Assembly: GCA_963750075.1 (NCBI GenBank)
Contig: CAVVPG010000001.1
Coordinates: 930,001 to 994,000, forward strand
Source: Bog-473 sp963750075
GTDB lineage: Bacteria > Actinomycetota > Acidimicrobiia > Acidimicrobiales > RAAP-2
Direction of reading: 5' to 3'
DNA: 64,000 nt
The notes under the pieces were generated by a model, which saw nothing but the letters and a program-made list of their open reading frames with translations, was not told the origin of the DNA and made no database searches. Shown here in pieces: positions 54,477 through 62,261 of the stretch. Made by a program: the position numbers and the translations under genes. Numbering within the stretch: the stretch's first letter is position 1; each line of letters starts with the position of its first letter.

Positions 54477-55194
54477 ATGGTCACCACGCGCGACATCTCC
54501 TACGAGGCCGACGGCCGCACCATGGTCGGGCTCCTCGCACTGCCCGAGGGTAGCGATCGCCGGCCCGGCGTCCTGGTGTCCCACGAGGGCCCGGGCCTCG
54601 ACGATCACGCGCGTGCCGTTGCCGGCCGGCTGGCCGAGGAGCTGGGCTACGTGGCCTTCGCTCTGGACTACCACGGCGGCGGCCGCCAGGTCGAGGACCG
54701 GGCGCAGATGATGGCTCGCATCGGCGAGCTGCGGGCCGACCCTTCACGCGCGGGCGATCGGGACCGCCGGGCTGGACGTGTTGTGCGCCGAGGCGCGCAC
54801 CGACCGCGACCGCCTGGCCGCCATCGGGTACTGCTTCGGCGGCACCCTGTCCTTCGAATTGGCGCGCGGCGGCGCCGACCTCAAGGGGGTGGTGGGCTTC
54901 CATGCGGGGCTCTCCACCGTGCGGCCCGAGGACGCCCGCAACATCGTGGGGAAGGTGTTGGCGCTGATCGGGGCGGACGACCCCATCGTCGACAACGCCG
55001 AGCGGCGCGCCTTCGAAGAGGAGATGCGCGCCGGCGGGGTGGACTGGCAGCTGCACGTCTACGGCGGCGCCGTGCACTCGTTCACGAACCCGCGGGCGGC
55101 CGGGGTCGACATCCCCGGCATCGCCTACCACGGGCCCACCGACCGCCGCTCCTGGCAGGCGATGCTCGACCTGTTCGCCGAGGTCTTGGCCTGA
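54477..55194 (+). pseudogene. dienelactone hydrolase family protein, one frameshift
   Basis: The first half from ATG 54477 reads ALPEGSDRRPGVLVSHEGPG and AFALDYHGGGRQ; after a break near 54,745 (GELRADPSRA) the second phase reads AIGTAGLDVLCAEART and IGYCFGGTLSFELARGG, with the nucleophile cysteine of dienelactone hydrolases, then the acid in GADDPIVD and the histidine in GAVHSFTNP. A single missing base accounts for the break; repaired it would be about 239 residues. Substrate unknown. Confidence 0.8.
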
Positions 55195-55213
55195 GCGTCC
55201 CGGCCGTTCGCTT

Positions 55214-55228
55214 CTGACGCCCCGTCAG
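55214..55228. promoter_or_regulatory. palindromic operator CTGACG-CCC-CGTCAG
   Basis: A perfect 6+3+6 palindrome with TT in front, 16 bp upstream of the amidohydrolase ATG. It matches the echA20 site at 38568-38582 in both halves and spacing. It would control the amidohydrolase/FadE/LLM operon. Confidence 0.65.
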
Positions 55229-55244
55229 GTGCGGGCTACGCTCC

Positions 55245-56453
55245 ATGGACATGGCTGAGCCCCTCCCGAAGATCATCTCGGTCGACGACCACGTGGTCGA
55301 GCCGCCCAACGTGTGGCAGGACCGCCTCCCCTCCAAGTACGCCGAGGTGGGGCCGCGGGTGGTGCGGGCGCCGATGCCCGAGGTCGAGTTCCGGGGCGGC
55401 CAGCTCAAGGTGAAGCCCGGGTCGAAGGGCCTGCCCGTCGACTGGTGGTACTACGAGGACCTCAAGCGGCCCCTGCTCCGCGTGGACTCGGCCGTCGGTG
55501 TGCCGCGCGACGAGGTGACCATGAAGGGCGTCACCTACGAGGACATGCGCCCCGGCTCCTACGAGGTCAAGCCGCGGCTCGACGACATGGACGCCAACCA
55601 CATCGAGGCGGCGCTGTGCTTCCCCACCTTCCCTCGCTTCTGCGGCCAGACGTTCACCGAGGCCCAGGACAAGGAGCTGGGACTGCTCTGCGTGAAGGCC
55701 TACAACGACTGGATGCTCGAGGAATGGTGCGCCGACACCGATGGCCGCCTCATCCCCCTCTGCCTGATCCCGTTGTGGGACGCCGAGCTGGCGGCGGCCG
55801 AGGTGCGACGCAACGCGGCACGGGGCGTGCGCGCCGTCTGCTTCAGCGAGATCCCGCCCTTCCTCGGGCTCCCGAGCGTGCACGACCCCGACCACTACTG
55901 GGACCCGTTCTTCCGGGCGTGCGCCGAGACCAGCACGATCGTCAACATGCACATCGGCAGCTCGTCGAAGATGCCCTCGACCTCGGCCGACGCGCCGCCG
56001 GCGGTGGGGTCCACGCTCACCCACACCAACGCCACGTTCTCACTGGTCGACTTCCTCTTCAGCGGCGTCTTCGTACGCTTCCCCGACCTCAAGGTGGCCT
56101 ACTCGGAGGGGCAGATCGGATGGATCCCCTACATCCTGGAGCGGGCCGACCGGGTGTGGGAGGACAACCGGGGCTGGGGCGGCGTGGCCGACATCGTGCC
56201 GGAGAAGCCGTCGAGCTACTTCAAGGACCACGTCTGGGGCTGCTTCTTCGACGACGCGCACGGGCTGCGCTCGGTGGAGGAGATCGGTGAGGACAACATC
56301 ACCTACGAGTCGGACTACCCGCACTCGGACTCGACCTGGCCCCGCACCCGCCAGATCGCCGAGGAGCAGATGGCGGACCTGACCGACGCGCAGCGCCGCA
56401 AGATCGTGCGGGGCAACGCGATCAAGCTGTTCGGCCTCGACTTCGTGGCCTGA
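55245..56453 (+). CDS. amidohydrolase family protein (TIM-barrel metal hydrolase)
   Basis: A 402-residue amidohydrolase_2 protein. It starts PKIISVDDHVVEPPNVWQDR, where DDHVVE gives the first metal ligands; later it has FVRFPDLKVAYSEGQIGWIP and NITYESDYPHSDSTWP with the late Asp. Such enzymes act as decarboxylases or C-C/C-O hydrolases. It heads a run with two FadEs and an LLM enzyme and probably works in the same breakdown path, possibly steroid or terpenoid, as inferred from the shared operator. Confidence 0.9.
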   Translation: MDMAEPLPKIISVDDHVVEPPNVWQDRLPSKYAEVGPRVVRAPMPEVEFRGGQLKVKPGSKGLPVDWWYYEDLKRPLLRVDSAVGVPRDEVTMKGVTYEDMRPGSYEVKPRLDDMDANHIEAALCFPTFPRFCGQTFTEAQDKELGLLCVKAYNDWMLEEWCADTDGRLIPLCLIPLWDAELAAAEVRRNAARGVRAVCFSEIPPFLGLPSVHDPDHYWDPFFRACAETSTIVNMHIGSSSKMPSTSADAPPAVGSTLTHTNATFSLVDFLFSGVFVRFPDLKVAYSEGQIGWIPYILERADRVWEDNRGWGGVADIVPEKPSSYFKDHVWGCFFDDAHGLRSVEEIGEDNITYESDYPHSDSTWPRTRQIAEEQMADLTDAQRRKIVRGNAIKLFGLDFVA

Positions 56454-56476
56454 CGCGCCGCCGCGCCACCTGACGG

Positions 56477-57658
56477 ATGGACCTCCGCTACACCGCGTCC
56501 GAGCAGGCCTTCCGTGAGGAGCTGCGGGCCTGGCTGGCGACCACCCTGCCGGGCGTCGGCGACCCGCCACCCCACGACGACTGGGCGGCGCGGCGCGGCT
56601 ACGACCTGCGCTGGCAGCGCCTGCTCTTCGACGCCGGCTACGCGGGTGTCGACTGGCCGGCCGAGGGTGGGGGCCGCGGCGCCTCCCCCGTGGAGCAGCT
56701 GATCTTCAAGGAGGAGTGCGAGCGCGCCGGCGCCCCCTACGTCGGGGTGAATTTCGTCGGGCTGCTGCACGCGGGGCCGACGGTCATCGCCGAGGGGACC
56801 CCCGCCCAGAAGGAGCGCTACCTGCCCGCCATCCTCAGGGGCGACGAGGTGTGGTGCCAGGGCTTCAGCGAGCCCGACGCCGGCAGCGACCTCGCCTCGT
56901 TGCGCACGCGGGCGGTGCGCGACGGCGACGACTACGTCGTCACGGGCTCGAAGATCTGGACGTCGCATGCCGAGGTGGCCGATTTCTGCGAGCTGCTCGT
57001 GCGCACCGGCGACGACGGCACCCGCGGCATCTCCTGGCTGATCATGCCCATGGACGCACCCGGGATCGAGATCCGTCCCCTGCGCACGATTGAGGGCACC
57101 ACCGAGTTCGCCGAGCTGTTCCTCAACGAGGTGCGCATCCCTGTCACCAACCGTGTGGGCGAGGAGAACGACGGCTGGCGCGTGACCATGGTGACGCTGT
57201 CCTTCGAGCGCGGCACCGCGTTCGTCGGCGAGCTGCTCGAGTGCATGCGGCTGTTGCGCGAGCTGCGCGCGGTGGCGGACCGGCTGGGCCTGCTGGGCGA
57301 CGCCGGCCTGGCCCGGCGCATCGGCCACCTGGTGGCGGCGTTCGACGCGCTGTGGGCGCTCACCAAGCGCAACGTCTCGGAGGCGGCCCGGACGGGTGTC
57401 CCCGGCATCGGCGGCTCGGTGTTCAAGCTCTCGTTCTCCGAGCACGCGCAGGCCCTGGGTGACCTGGCCATGGAGATGCTCGACCGCGCCGCGCTGTGCG
57501 CCGACCCCCTGGCGGGTCCCGACGGGACCGGGCTGGGCAACGGCGAGCAGCTCCACGCCTGGTTCAAGTCCATCTCGCTGACCATCGCGGCGGGCACGTC
57601 GCAGGTGCAGCGCAACATCGTGGCCGAACGCATCCTCGGGCTGCCCAAGGCGCGCTGA
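56477..57658 (+). CDS. acyl-CoA dehydrogenase (FadE, alpha-like)
   Basis: A 393-residue ACAD. It has WCQGFSEPDAGSDLASLRTR, KIWTSHAEVADFC and, at the end, AAGTSQVQRNIVAERILGLP. Starts at ATG 56477, 23 bp after the amidohydrolase. Its stop overlaps the ATG of the next FadE (TGATG), so the two are coupled as alpha and beta subunits. Confidence 0.93.
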   Translation: MDLRYTASEQAFREELRAWLATTLPGVGDPPPHDDWAARRGYDLRWQRLLFDAGYAGVDWPAEGGGRGASPVEQLIFKEECERAGAPYVGVNFVGLLHAGPTVIAEGTPAQKERYLPAILRGDEVWCQGFSEPDAGSDLASLRTRAVRDGDDYVVTGSKIWTSHAEVADFCELLVRTGDDGTRGISWLIMPMDAPGIEIRPLRTIEGTTEFAELFLNEVRIPVTNRVGEENDGWRVTMVTLSFERGTAFVGELLECMRLLRELRAVADRLGLLGDAGLARRIGHLVAAFDALWALTKRNVSEAARTGVPGIGGSVFKLSFSEHAQALGDLAMEMLDRAALCADPLAGPDGTGLGNGEQLHAWFKSISLTIAAGTSQVQRNIVAERILGLPKAR

Positions 57659-58677
57659 TGGACTTCCGCATCGGTGACGACCAGCGGGAGCTGGCCCAGG
57701 GCATCCGGGCCATGGTGGCCGGGCGGCTGCCCCTCGCACGCGTGCGCGTGGCCGAGGGGGCCGAGCACGCCATCGCGCCCGGGGACTGGGCGGCGCTGGG
57801 CGAGACCGGCGTCTTCTCGCTCACGCTGCCCGAGCCCGCCGGCACGGGACTGGGCATGGCCGACGCCGTGGTCGTCTTCGAGGAGCTCGGTCGCGCGCTC
57901 GTTCCCGGGCCGTTGGTCGGGACCTTCCTGGCGGCCGACGCCGGCGTGGTCGACGGCGCGGGCGAGGGACGGGCCCAGGTGGGACTGTTCTGCGGCGGCC
58001 CCGGACCGATCCTGGTGGAGCACCTGGCCTCGCTCGACGGGCTGCTGGTGCTGCCCGCCTACGACCGGGGGTCGACGCCGCGCCTGTTGGCGCCCGCGCC
58101 CGACGCGGCCGGGGCGACCCGCGTGGCGACGCCGCTCGACCCGCTCACCCCGCTGTGGCACCTCGAGTCCCTGCCGGCGGGCGACCCGGTGGCCGATGCC
58201 GGGGCGCGCATGGTGCGCGACGGCTCGCTGCTGACCGCCGCGCTGCAGGTGGGGCACGCCGCCGCGGTGCTGGACCTGGCCGTGGCCTACGCCAAGGAGC
58301 GCCACCAGTTCGGCAAGCCGATCGGGAGCTTCCAGGCGGTCAAGCACATGTGCGCCGACATGCTGGTGCGGGCCGAGGTGGCGCGCGCGGCCGTGCACGC
58401 CGCGGCGTGCCTGGCCGATGCGCCCGACGTCGTCGCCACCGAGGCGGAGGTGGCCGGCTGCACCGGCGCCGAGCTGGTGGACCGCGCGGTGATGGGTGCC
58501 AAGCTGCTGGCCGACGAGGCGGCGCTGGCCAACGCGCGTGCCGCCATCCAGGTGCACGGGGGCATGGGCTTCACCTGGGAGGTGCCGCTGCACCTCCACC
58601 TCAAGCGGGCGCGGGTGCTCGCCACCTCGTTCGGCACCAGCGCCGAACTGGCGGCCGCGGTCGGCGCATTCGCCTGA
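57658..58677 (+). CDS. acyl-CoA dehydrogenase (FadE, beta-like partner)
   Basis: A 339-residue shortened ACAD (MDFRIGDDQRELAQGIRAMV). The SEPDAGS motif is missing, while AYAKERHQFGKPIGSFQAVK and IQVHGGMGFTWEVPLHLHLK are kept, as in the beta partner at 47915. It pairs with the preceding gene. Confidence 0.9.
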   Translation: MDFRIGDDQRELAQGIRAMVAGRLPLARVRVAEGAEHAIAPGDWAALGETGVFSLTLPEPAGTGLGMADAVVVFEELGRALVPGPLVGTFLAADAGVVDGAGEGRAQVGLFCGGPGPILVEHLASLDGLLVLPAYDRGSTPRLLAPAPDAAGATRVATPLDPLTPLWHLESLPAGDPVADAGARMVRDGSLLTAALQVGHAAAVLDLAVAYAKERHQFGKPIGSFQAVKHMCADMLVRAEVARAAVHAAACLADAPDVVATEAEVAGCTGAELVDRAVMGAKLLADEAALANARAAIQVHGGMGFTWEVPLHLHLKRARVLATSFGTSAELAAAVGAFA

Positions 58678-58720
58678 GGCATCATCTGTCCGTCCCCGTC
58701 CCGATGGGAGAGCACACACC

Positions 58721-59704
58721 ATGACCGACCCCGCCCCGATGCCCGCCGACGTGGTGCGCGCCGTCCCCGAGGGGCGGGTGGTCTACGGCATGCAGCTGCC
58801 CATCCAGTCCCAGTCCACGCTGTACGTGGCCGACTGGGAGAAGGAGGCGGGGCCGACCGAGCTGGCGCGCATCGCGCGGGTAGCCGACGAGTCGGGCTTC
58901 TTCTACCTCGGCGTGTGCGACCACACCGCCATCCCGCGCCGCCTGGCCGAGGCCATGGGCACCATCTGGTACGACACCACGGCCACTCTCGGCTGGCTCG
59001 CCGCGCTGACCACGAACACCCACCTGCTGTCGCACGTGCTGATCCTCGCCCAGCGCCATCCGCTACGCGCCGCCAAGGAGCTGTCGACGCTCGACCGGCT
59101 CTCGGGCGGACGCCTCATCGTGGGCGTGGGCGCGGGCCACGTGCCCGAGGAGTACGAGCTGCTGACCGGTGGGTTCGACGAGCGGGGCCGCCACACCGAC
59201 GAAGCCGTGGCCGCGCTGGCCCGCTGCTTCACCGACGAGTTCCCCGAGCTGCCGGGGCCGCGCTTCCCCGCTCACGACATGGGCCTCGGACCCCGGCCGG
59301 TGCGGTCGCCCCGGCCACCCATTTGGATCGGCGGGTCGTCGCCGGCGGCCATCCGCCGCACTGCCGCCTTCGGCGACGGGTGGCTCCCGCAGGGGACGCG
59401 CCGACGCGACCTGCCCGGCCAGATCGCCCGGCTGCGCGAGCTGCGGGCCGAGCTGCGCGGCGGGGCGCCGATCGACATCGGCACCATCGTCGAGCCCATC
59501 TACCTCACGGCGGGCGGCTCGGGCTGGGACCTGCCCGACTGGGTGCTGCGCGGCGGCGCCGAGGAGGTGGCCTCCTCGCTGCGGGAGCTGGTCGCCATGG
59601 GCGTGAACCACCTGCAGGTGCGCTTCATGGCCCGCAGCGCGGAGGAGTTCTGCGAGCAGACGGCGCGCTTCGGCGTCGAGGTGGGCCCCCTGCTGGACCA
59701 CTAG
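58721..59704 (+). CDS. LLM-class F420-dependent oxidoreductase
   Basis: A 327-residue luciferase-like protein (VVYGMQLPIQSQS, HVLILAQRHPLRAAKELSTL, GGRLIVGVGAGHVPEEYELL, PPIWIGGSSPAAIRRTAAFG). The AKELSTLDRLSGGR stretch is typical of F420-binding members. ATG 58721 lies 43 bp after the FadE pair, and it is probably in the same operon. Reaction and substrate unknown. Confidence 0.9.
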   Translation: MTDPAPMPADVVRAVPEGRVVYGMQLPIQSQSTLYVADWEKEAGPTELARIARVADESGFFYLGVCDHTAIPRRLAEAMGTIWYDTTATLGWLAALTTNTHLLSHVLILAQRHPLRAAKELSTLDRLSGGRLIVGVGAGHVPEEYELLTGGFDERGRHTDEAVAALARCFTDEFPELPGPRFPAHDMGLGPRPVRSPRPPIWIGGSSPAAIRRTAAFGDGWLPQGTRRRDLPGQIARLRELRAELRGGAPIDIGTIVEPIYLTAGGSGWDLPDWVLRGGAEEVASSLRELVAMGVNHLQVRFMARSAEEFCEQTARFGVEVGPLLDH

Positions 59705-59733
59705 CGCCCCCGCGCCCCTAGGGTGGAGGGGCG

Positions 59734-60414
59734 ATGTCGCCGTTCTCCTACGTGCTGGGGGCACTGATCCTGGTCTTCGTCCTGCTGCGCCAGGTCAGGG
59801 TGCGGCCGGTGCCCCGGGTGTTCCAGCCCCGGCTCCCCGTGGTCCTCGGTGTCATCGGGCTCATCGGGATGCTCTCCTATGCGGGCGACCACCACGTCTC
59901 CTCCACCGCCTGGGCCTGGGTTCTCGGCACGCTGTTGGTGGGCGCCGCGGGGCTGGGCGCGCTGCGTGGGCTCTCCATGCGCGTCTGGACCGCCAACCGA
60001 TGGGTGGTGCGCCAGGGGAACGCCGTGACGATGGCGCTGTGGCTGGTGTCGCTGCTGGTCCACTTCGCGGCCGGCTCCGGGAACGACCACGCGGGGGTCG
60101 TCGGCCTCGAGGGGGCGAGCTTCCTCCTCTACCTGGGGCTGACGCTGGCCGTGCAGTCCTATGTCGTGCACCGCCGGGCGCTCCCGCAGTGGGAGAAGCT
60201 CGGCCCCGAAGCCGGCCGGCCGCTGCAGGTGCAGTTCACCCAGGGACCGGGCGCGTTCTTCGCGACCTTCCGCTCGCCGGGTGCGGGGCCCCCGGGCTGG
60301 GGGGCGGGCGGACCGGGACCGGGGCCCGCCGACGACCCCAACGTGATCGACGTCGAGGTGGTGGACGACGACTACGACGAACACGGACCACCCGAGCTGC
60401 ACGCACCGGGCTGA
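59734..60414 (+). CDS. multi-pass membrane protein of unknown function
   Basis: A 226-residue protein with four membrane helices (YVLGALILVFVLLRQV, VVLGVIGLIGML, WAWVLGTLLVGAAGLGALRG, AVTMALWLVSLLVHFAAGSG region) and a proline/glycine-rich cytosolic tail ending in DVEVVDDDYDEHGPPE. It resembles DUF1453-type actinobacterial membrane proteins in outline only. Starts at ATG 59734. Confidence 0.75.
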   Translation: MSPFSYVLGALILVFVLLRQVRVRPVPRVFQPRLPVVLGVIGLIGMLSYAGDHHVSSTAWAWVLGTLLVGAAGLGALRGLSMRVWTANRWVVRQGNAVTMALWLVSLLVHFAAGSGNDHAGVVGLEGASFLLYLGLTLAVQSYVVHRRALPQWEKLGPEAGRPLQVQFTQGPGAFFATFRSPGAGPPGWGAGGPGPGPADDPNVIDVEVVDDDYDEHGPPELHAPG

Positions 60415-60435
60415 TCCTCCTTACACTCGGCGTCC

Positions 60436-61101
60436 GTGACGACGCCGCGCCGGTTCAGCCAGAGGCCCTACGTGGGCCCGCCCGGGTCGACCGAGTTGCT
60501 CCTCGTCCGCCACGGCGCGTCGGCGGACTCGGTGGAGGGCGAGTCCTTCGAGCTGGTCGAGGGACAGGGTGACCCGCCACTGTCCGAGGTCGGGCGCCAT
60601 CAGGCCGAGCAGGTGGCGCTGCGCCTGGCGCTCGAGCCCGTCGACGGGCTGTACGTGAGCAACCTGCGGCGCACGGCCGAGACTGCGGCGCCGCTCGTGG
60701 AGCGGACGGGCATCCACCCGGTCGTCGAGCCGGACCTGCGCGAGGTCTTCCTGGGCGCGTGGGAGGGTGGCCTGCTCCGCCAGATGGCGGTCGACCGCGA
60801 CCCGAGGTTCGACCAGCTGCTGCGGGAGCAGCGCTGGGACGTCGTCCCGGGGGCCGAGTCACGCGCGGTGTTCGGGGGCCGCCTCCGCGGCGCCATCGAG
60901 CGCATCGCCGCCGCCCATCCCGGAGGGAAGGTGGTCGTGTTCAGCCACGGGGCGGCCATCGGCGAGATCCTCGCCCTGGCCAGCGACTCGGCGCCCTTCG
61001 CCTTCATCAACGCCGACAACGCCTCCATCTCGAAGATGGTGGTGACACCGGAGCGCTGGATCGTGCGCGGCTACAACGACACCGCCCACCTGGCCGGCTG
61101 A
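60436..61101 (+). CDS. histidine phosphatase family protein
   Basis: A 221-residue phosphoglycerate-mutase-like protein from GTG 60436. It has LLLVRHGASADS (RHG, catalytic His about residue 26), VSNLRRTAETA with the conserved Arg, EVFLGAWEGG and VVVFSHGAAIGEI (second His). It dephosphorylates small molecules; substrate unknown. It follows the membrane protein by 21 bp. Confidence 0.9.
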   Translation: MTTPRRFSQRPYVGPPGSTELLLVRHGASADSVEGESFELVEGQGDPPLSEVGRHQAEQVALRLALEPVDGLYVSNLRRTAETAAPLVERTGIHPVVEPDLREVFLGAWEGGLLRQMAVDRDPRFDQLLREQRWDVVPGAESRAVFGGRLRGAIERIAAAHPGGKVVVFSHGAAIGEILALASDSAPFAFINADNASISKMVVTPERWIVRGYNDTAHLAG

Positions 61102-61123
61102 CCGACGGGCCGGCCCGCCGGCC

Positions 61124-62194
61124 TCAGCCGCGCAGCGGGTGGGCCGCGAAGAAGGCCCACATGATCTGGTCGGCATTGATGGCCATGGTGGTGTAGCCGA
61201 CGACCGATGCGATCTCCCGGGACATCGCGCTGCCGGGCCAGGCATGGCCGCCACCGGTGACGCGGTAGAGCTGGACGTCGTTGCCGTGGGGGCAGGCGTA
61301 CGCGATGCGGGTGACGCCGGCGGCGACAACGTCGTCGGTGGGCCTGGACGCGCAGCCGTTGCGCCGGGCCCAGGCGGCCGTGATGGCGGGCACCGACGGG
61401 CCGGCGTGCAGCTTGGCCGCGCCCTTGCCCGCCTCCTGTCCGATGGTGCGCCCCGACCCGTCGGGTGCGGCGAGCTTCAGCGCGGCCGGGCCGAGCCCGC
61501 CCGAGTAGGAGACGAACGGGTCGGCGGTGCCGTGGAAGGCGACCACGGGCACCGGACGCGACGGGTGGCACCCGGCCGGGTCCTCGATGCCGGCGACGGG
61601 GGCCACCGCGGCCACCTGGCCGGCGTCGACGCAGGCAATGGTCGAGGTGAGGAACGCCCCGTTGGAGTACCCCGTGACGTAGATGCGGTTGCGGTCGGCG
61701 CACAGGGTGTCATCGACCGTGCGCAGCAGCCCGCCGATGAACGCCACGTCCGCGCTCTTGAGCCCGGTCTGCCACATCGGCACCTTGTCGACCACCTGTG
61801 GAGTGATGGTGATGAAGCCCTTCGTCTCCCCATAGGTGCCGAGCTGGCTCAGCTGCGCCTGCAGCGGCGCCGGCTCCTCGTAGCCGTGGAGGTCGATCAC
61901 GACCGGCAGCGGCACCCGGCCGGTGTAGGAGGTCGGGATCTCCCGGACGTAGCTGCCGTCGTCGCCACCGGCCTGCAGCGGCAGGTCGGAGGTGCCTGGC
62001 GTCACGGCCTGGGCCAGCGCACAGCCGGCGGACGGTCGGGCCGGGACAGCGGTCGCCGCGCCCGCGGTGCCGGCGGTGGCGGCGGTGCCGAGCGGAGCGA
62101 CAGCGGCGAGCCCGACCAGCGCGCCCAGCGCGAGCGGACGAACCATGCGTCGACGCCCGAGCCCCGATCTCCCGACCATGGCACCACTCCCCAT
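61124..62194 (-). CDS. secreted PHB-depolymerase-type esterase (LpqC-like)
   Basis: Up to 356 residues with a Tat/Sec-like signal (RRRMVRPLALGALVGLAAVA ... GTAGAATAVPA). The esterase fold has PVVIDLHGYEEPAP (oxyanion), the nucleophile VTGYSNGAFLTSTIACVDA, the acid in FHGTADPFVSYSGG and the histidine in VTGGGHAWPGS. These marks match the PHB depolymerase/feruloyl-esterase-like family. Starts at 62194, 62179 or about 62149 are possible. Confidence 0.9.
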   Translation of the reverse strand: MGSGAMVGRSGLGRRRMVRPLALGALVGLAAVAPLGTAATAGTAGAATAVPARPSAGCALAQAVTPGTSDLPLQAGGDDGSYVREIPTSYTGRVPLPVVIDLHGYEEPAPLQAQLSQLGTYGETKGFITITPQVVDKVPMWQTGLKSADVAFIGGLLRTVDDTLCADRNRIYVTGYSNGAFLTSTIACVDAGQVAAVAPVAGIEDPAGCHPSRPVPVVAFHGTADPFVSYSGGLGPAALKLAAPDGSGRTIGQEAGKGAAKLHAGPSVPAITAAWARRNGCASRPTDDVVAAGVTRIAYACPHGNDVQLYRVTGGGHAWPGSAMSREIASVVGYTTMAINADQIMWAFFAAHPLRG

Positions 62195-62261
62195 CGGCCC
62201 GGGTCCAGACGGTAGCCCCGCCGGGGGCGGTGGATCTGGCGCCCCTGTCGGGGGCGGTGGA

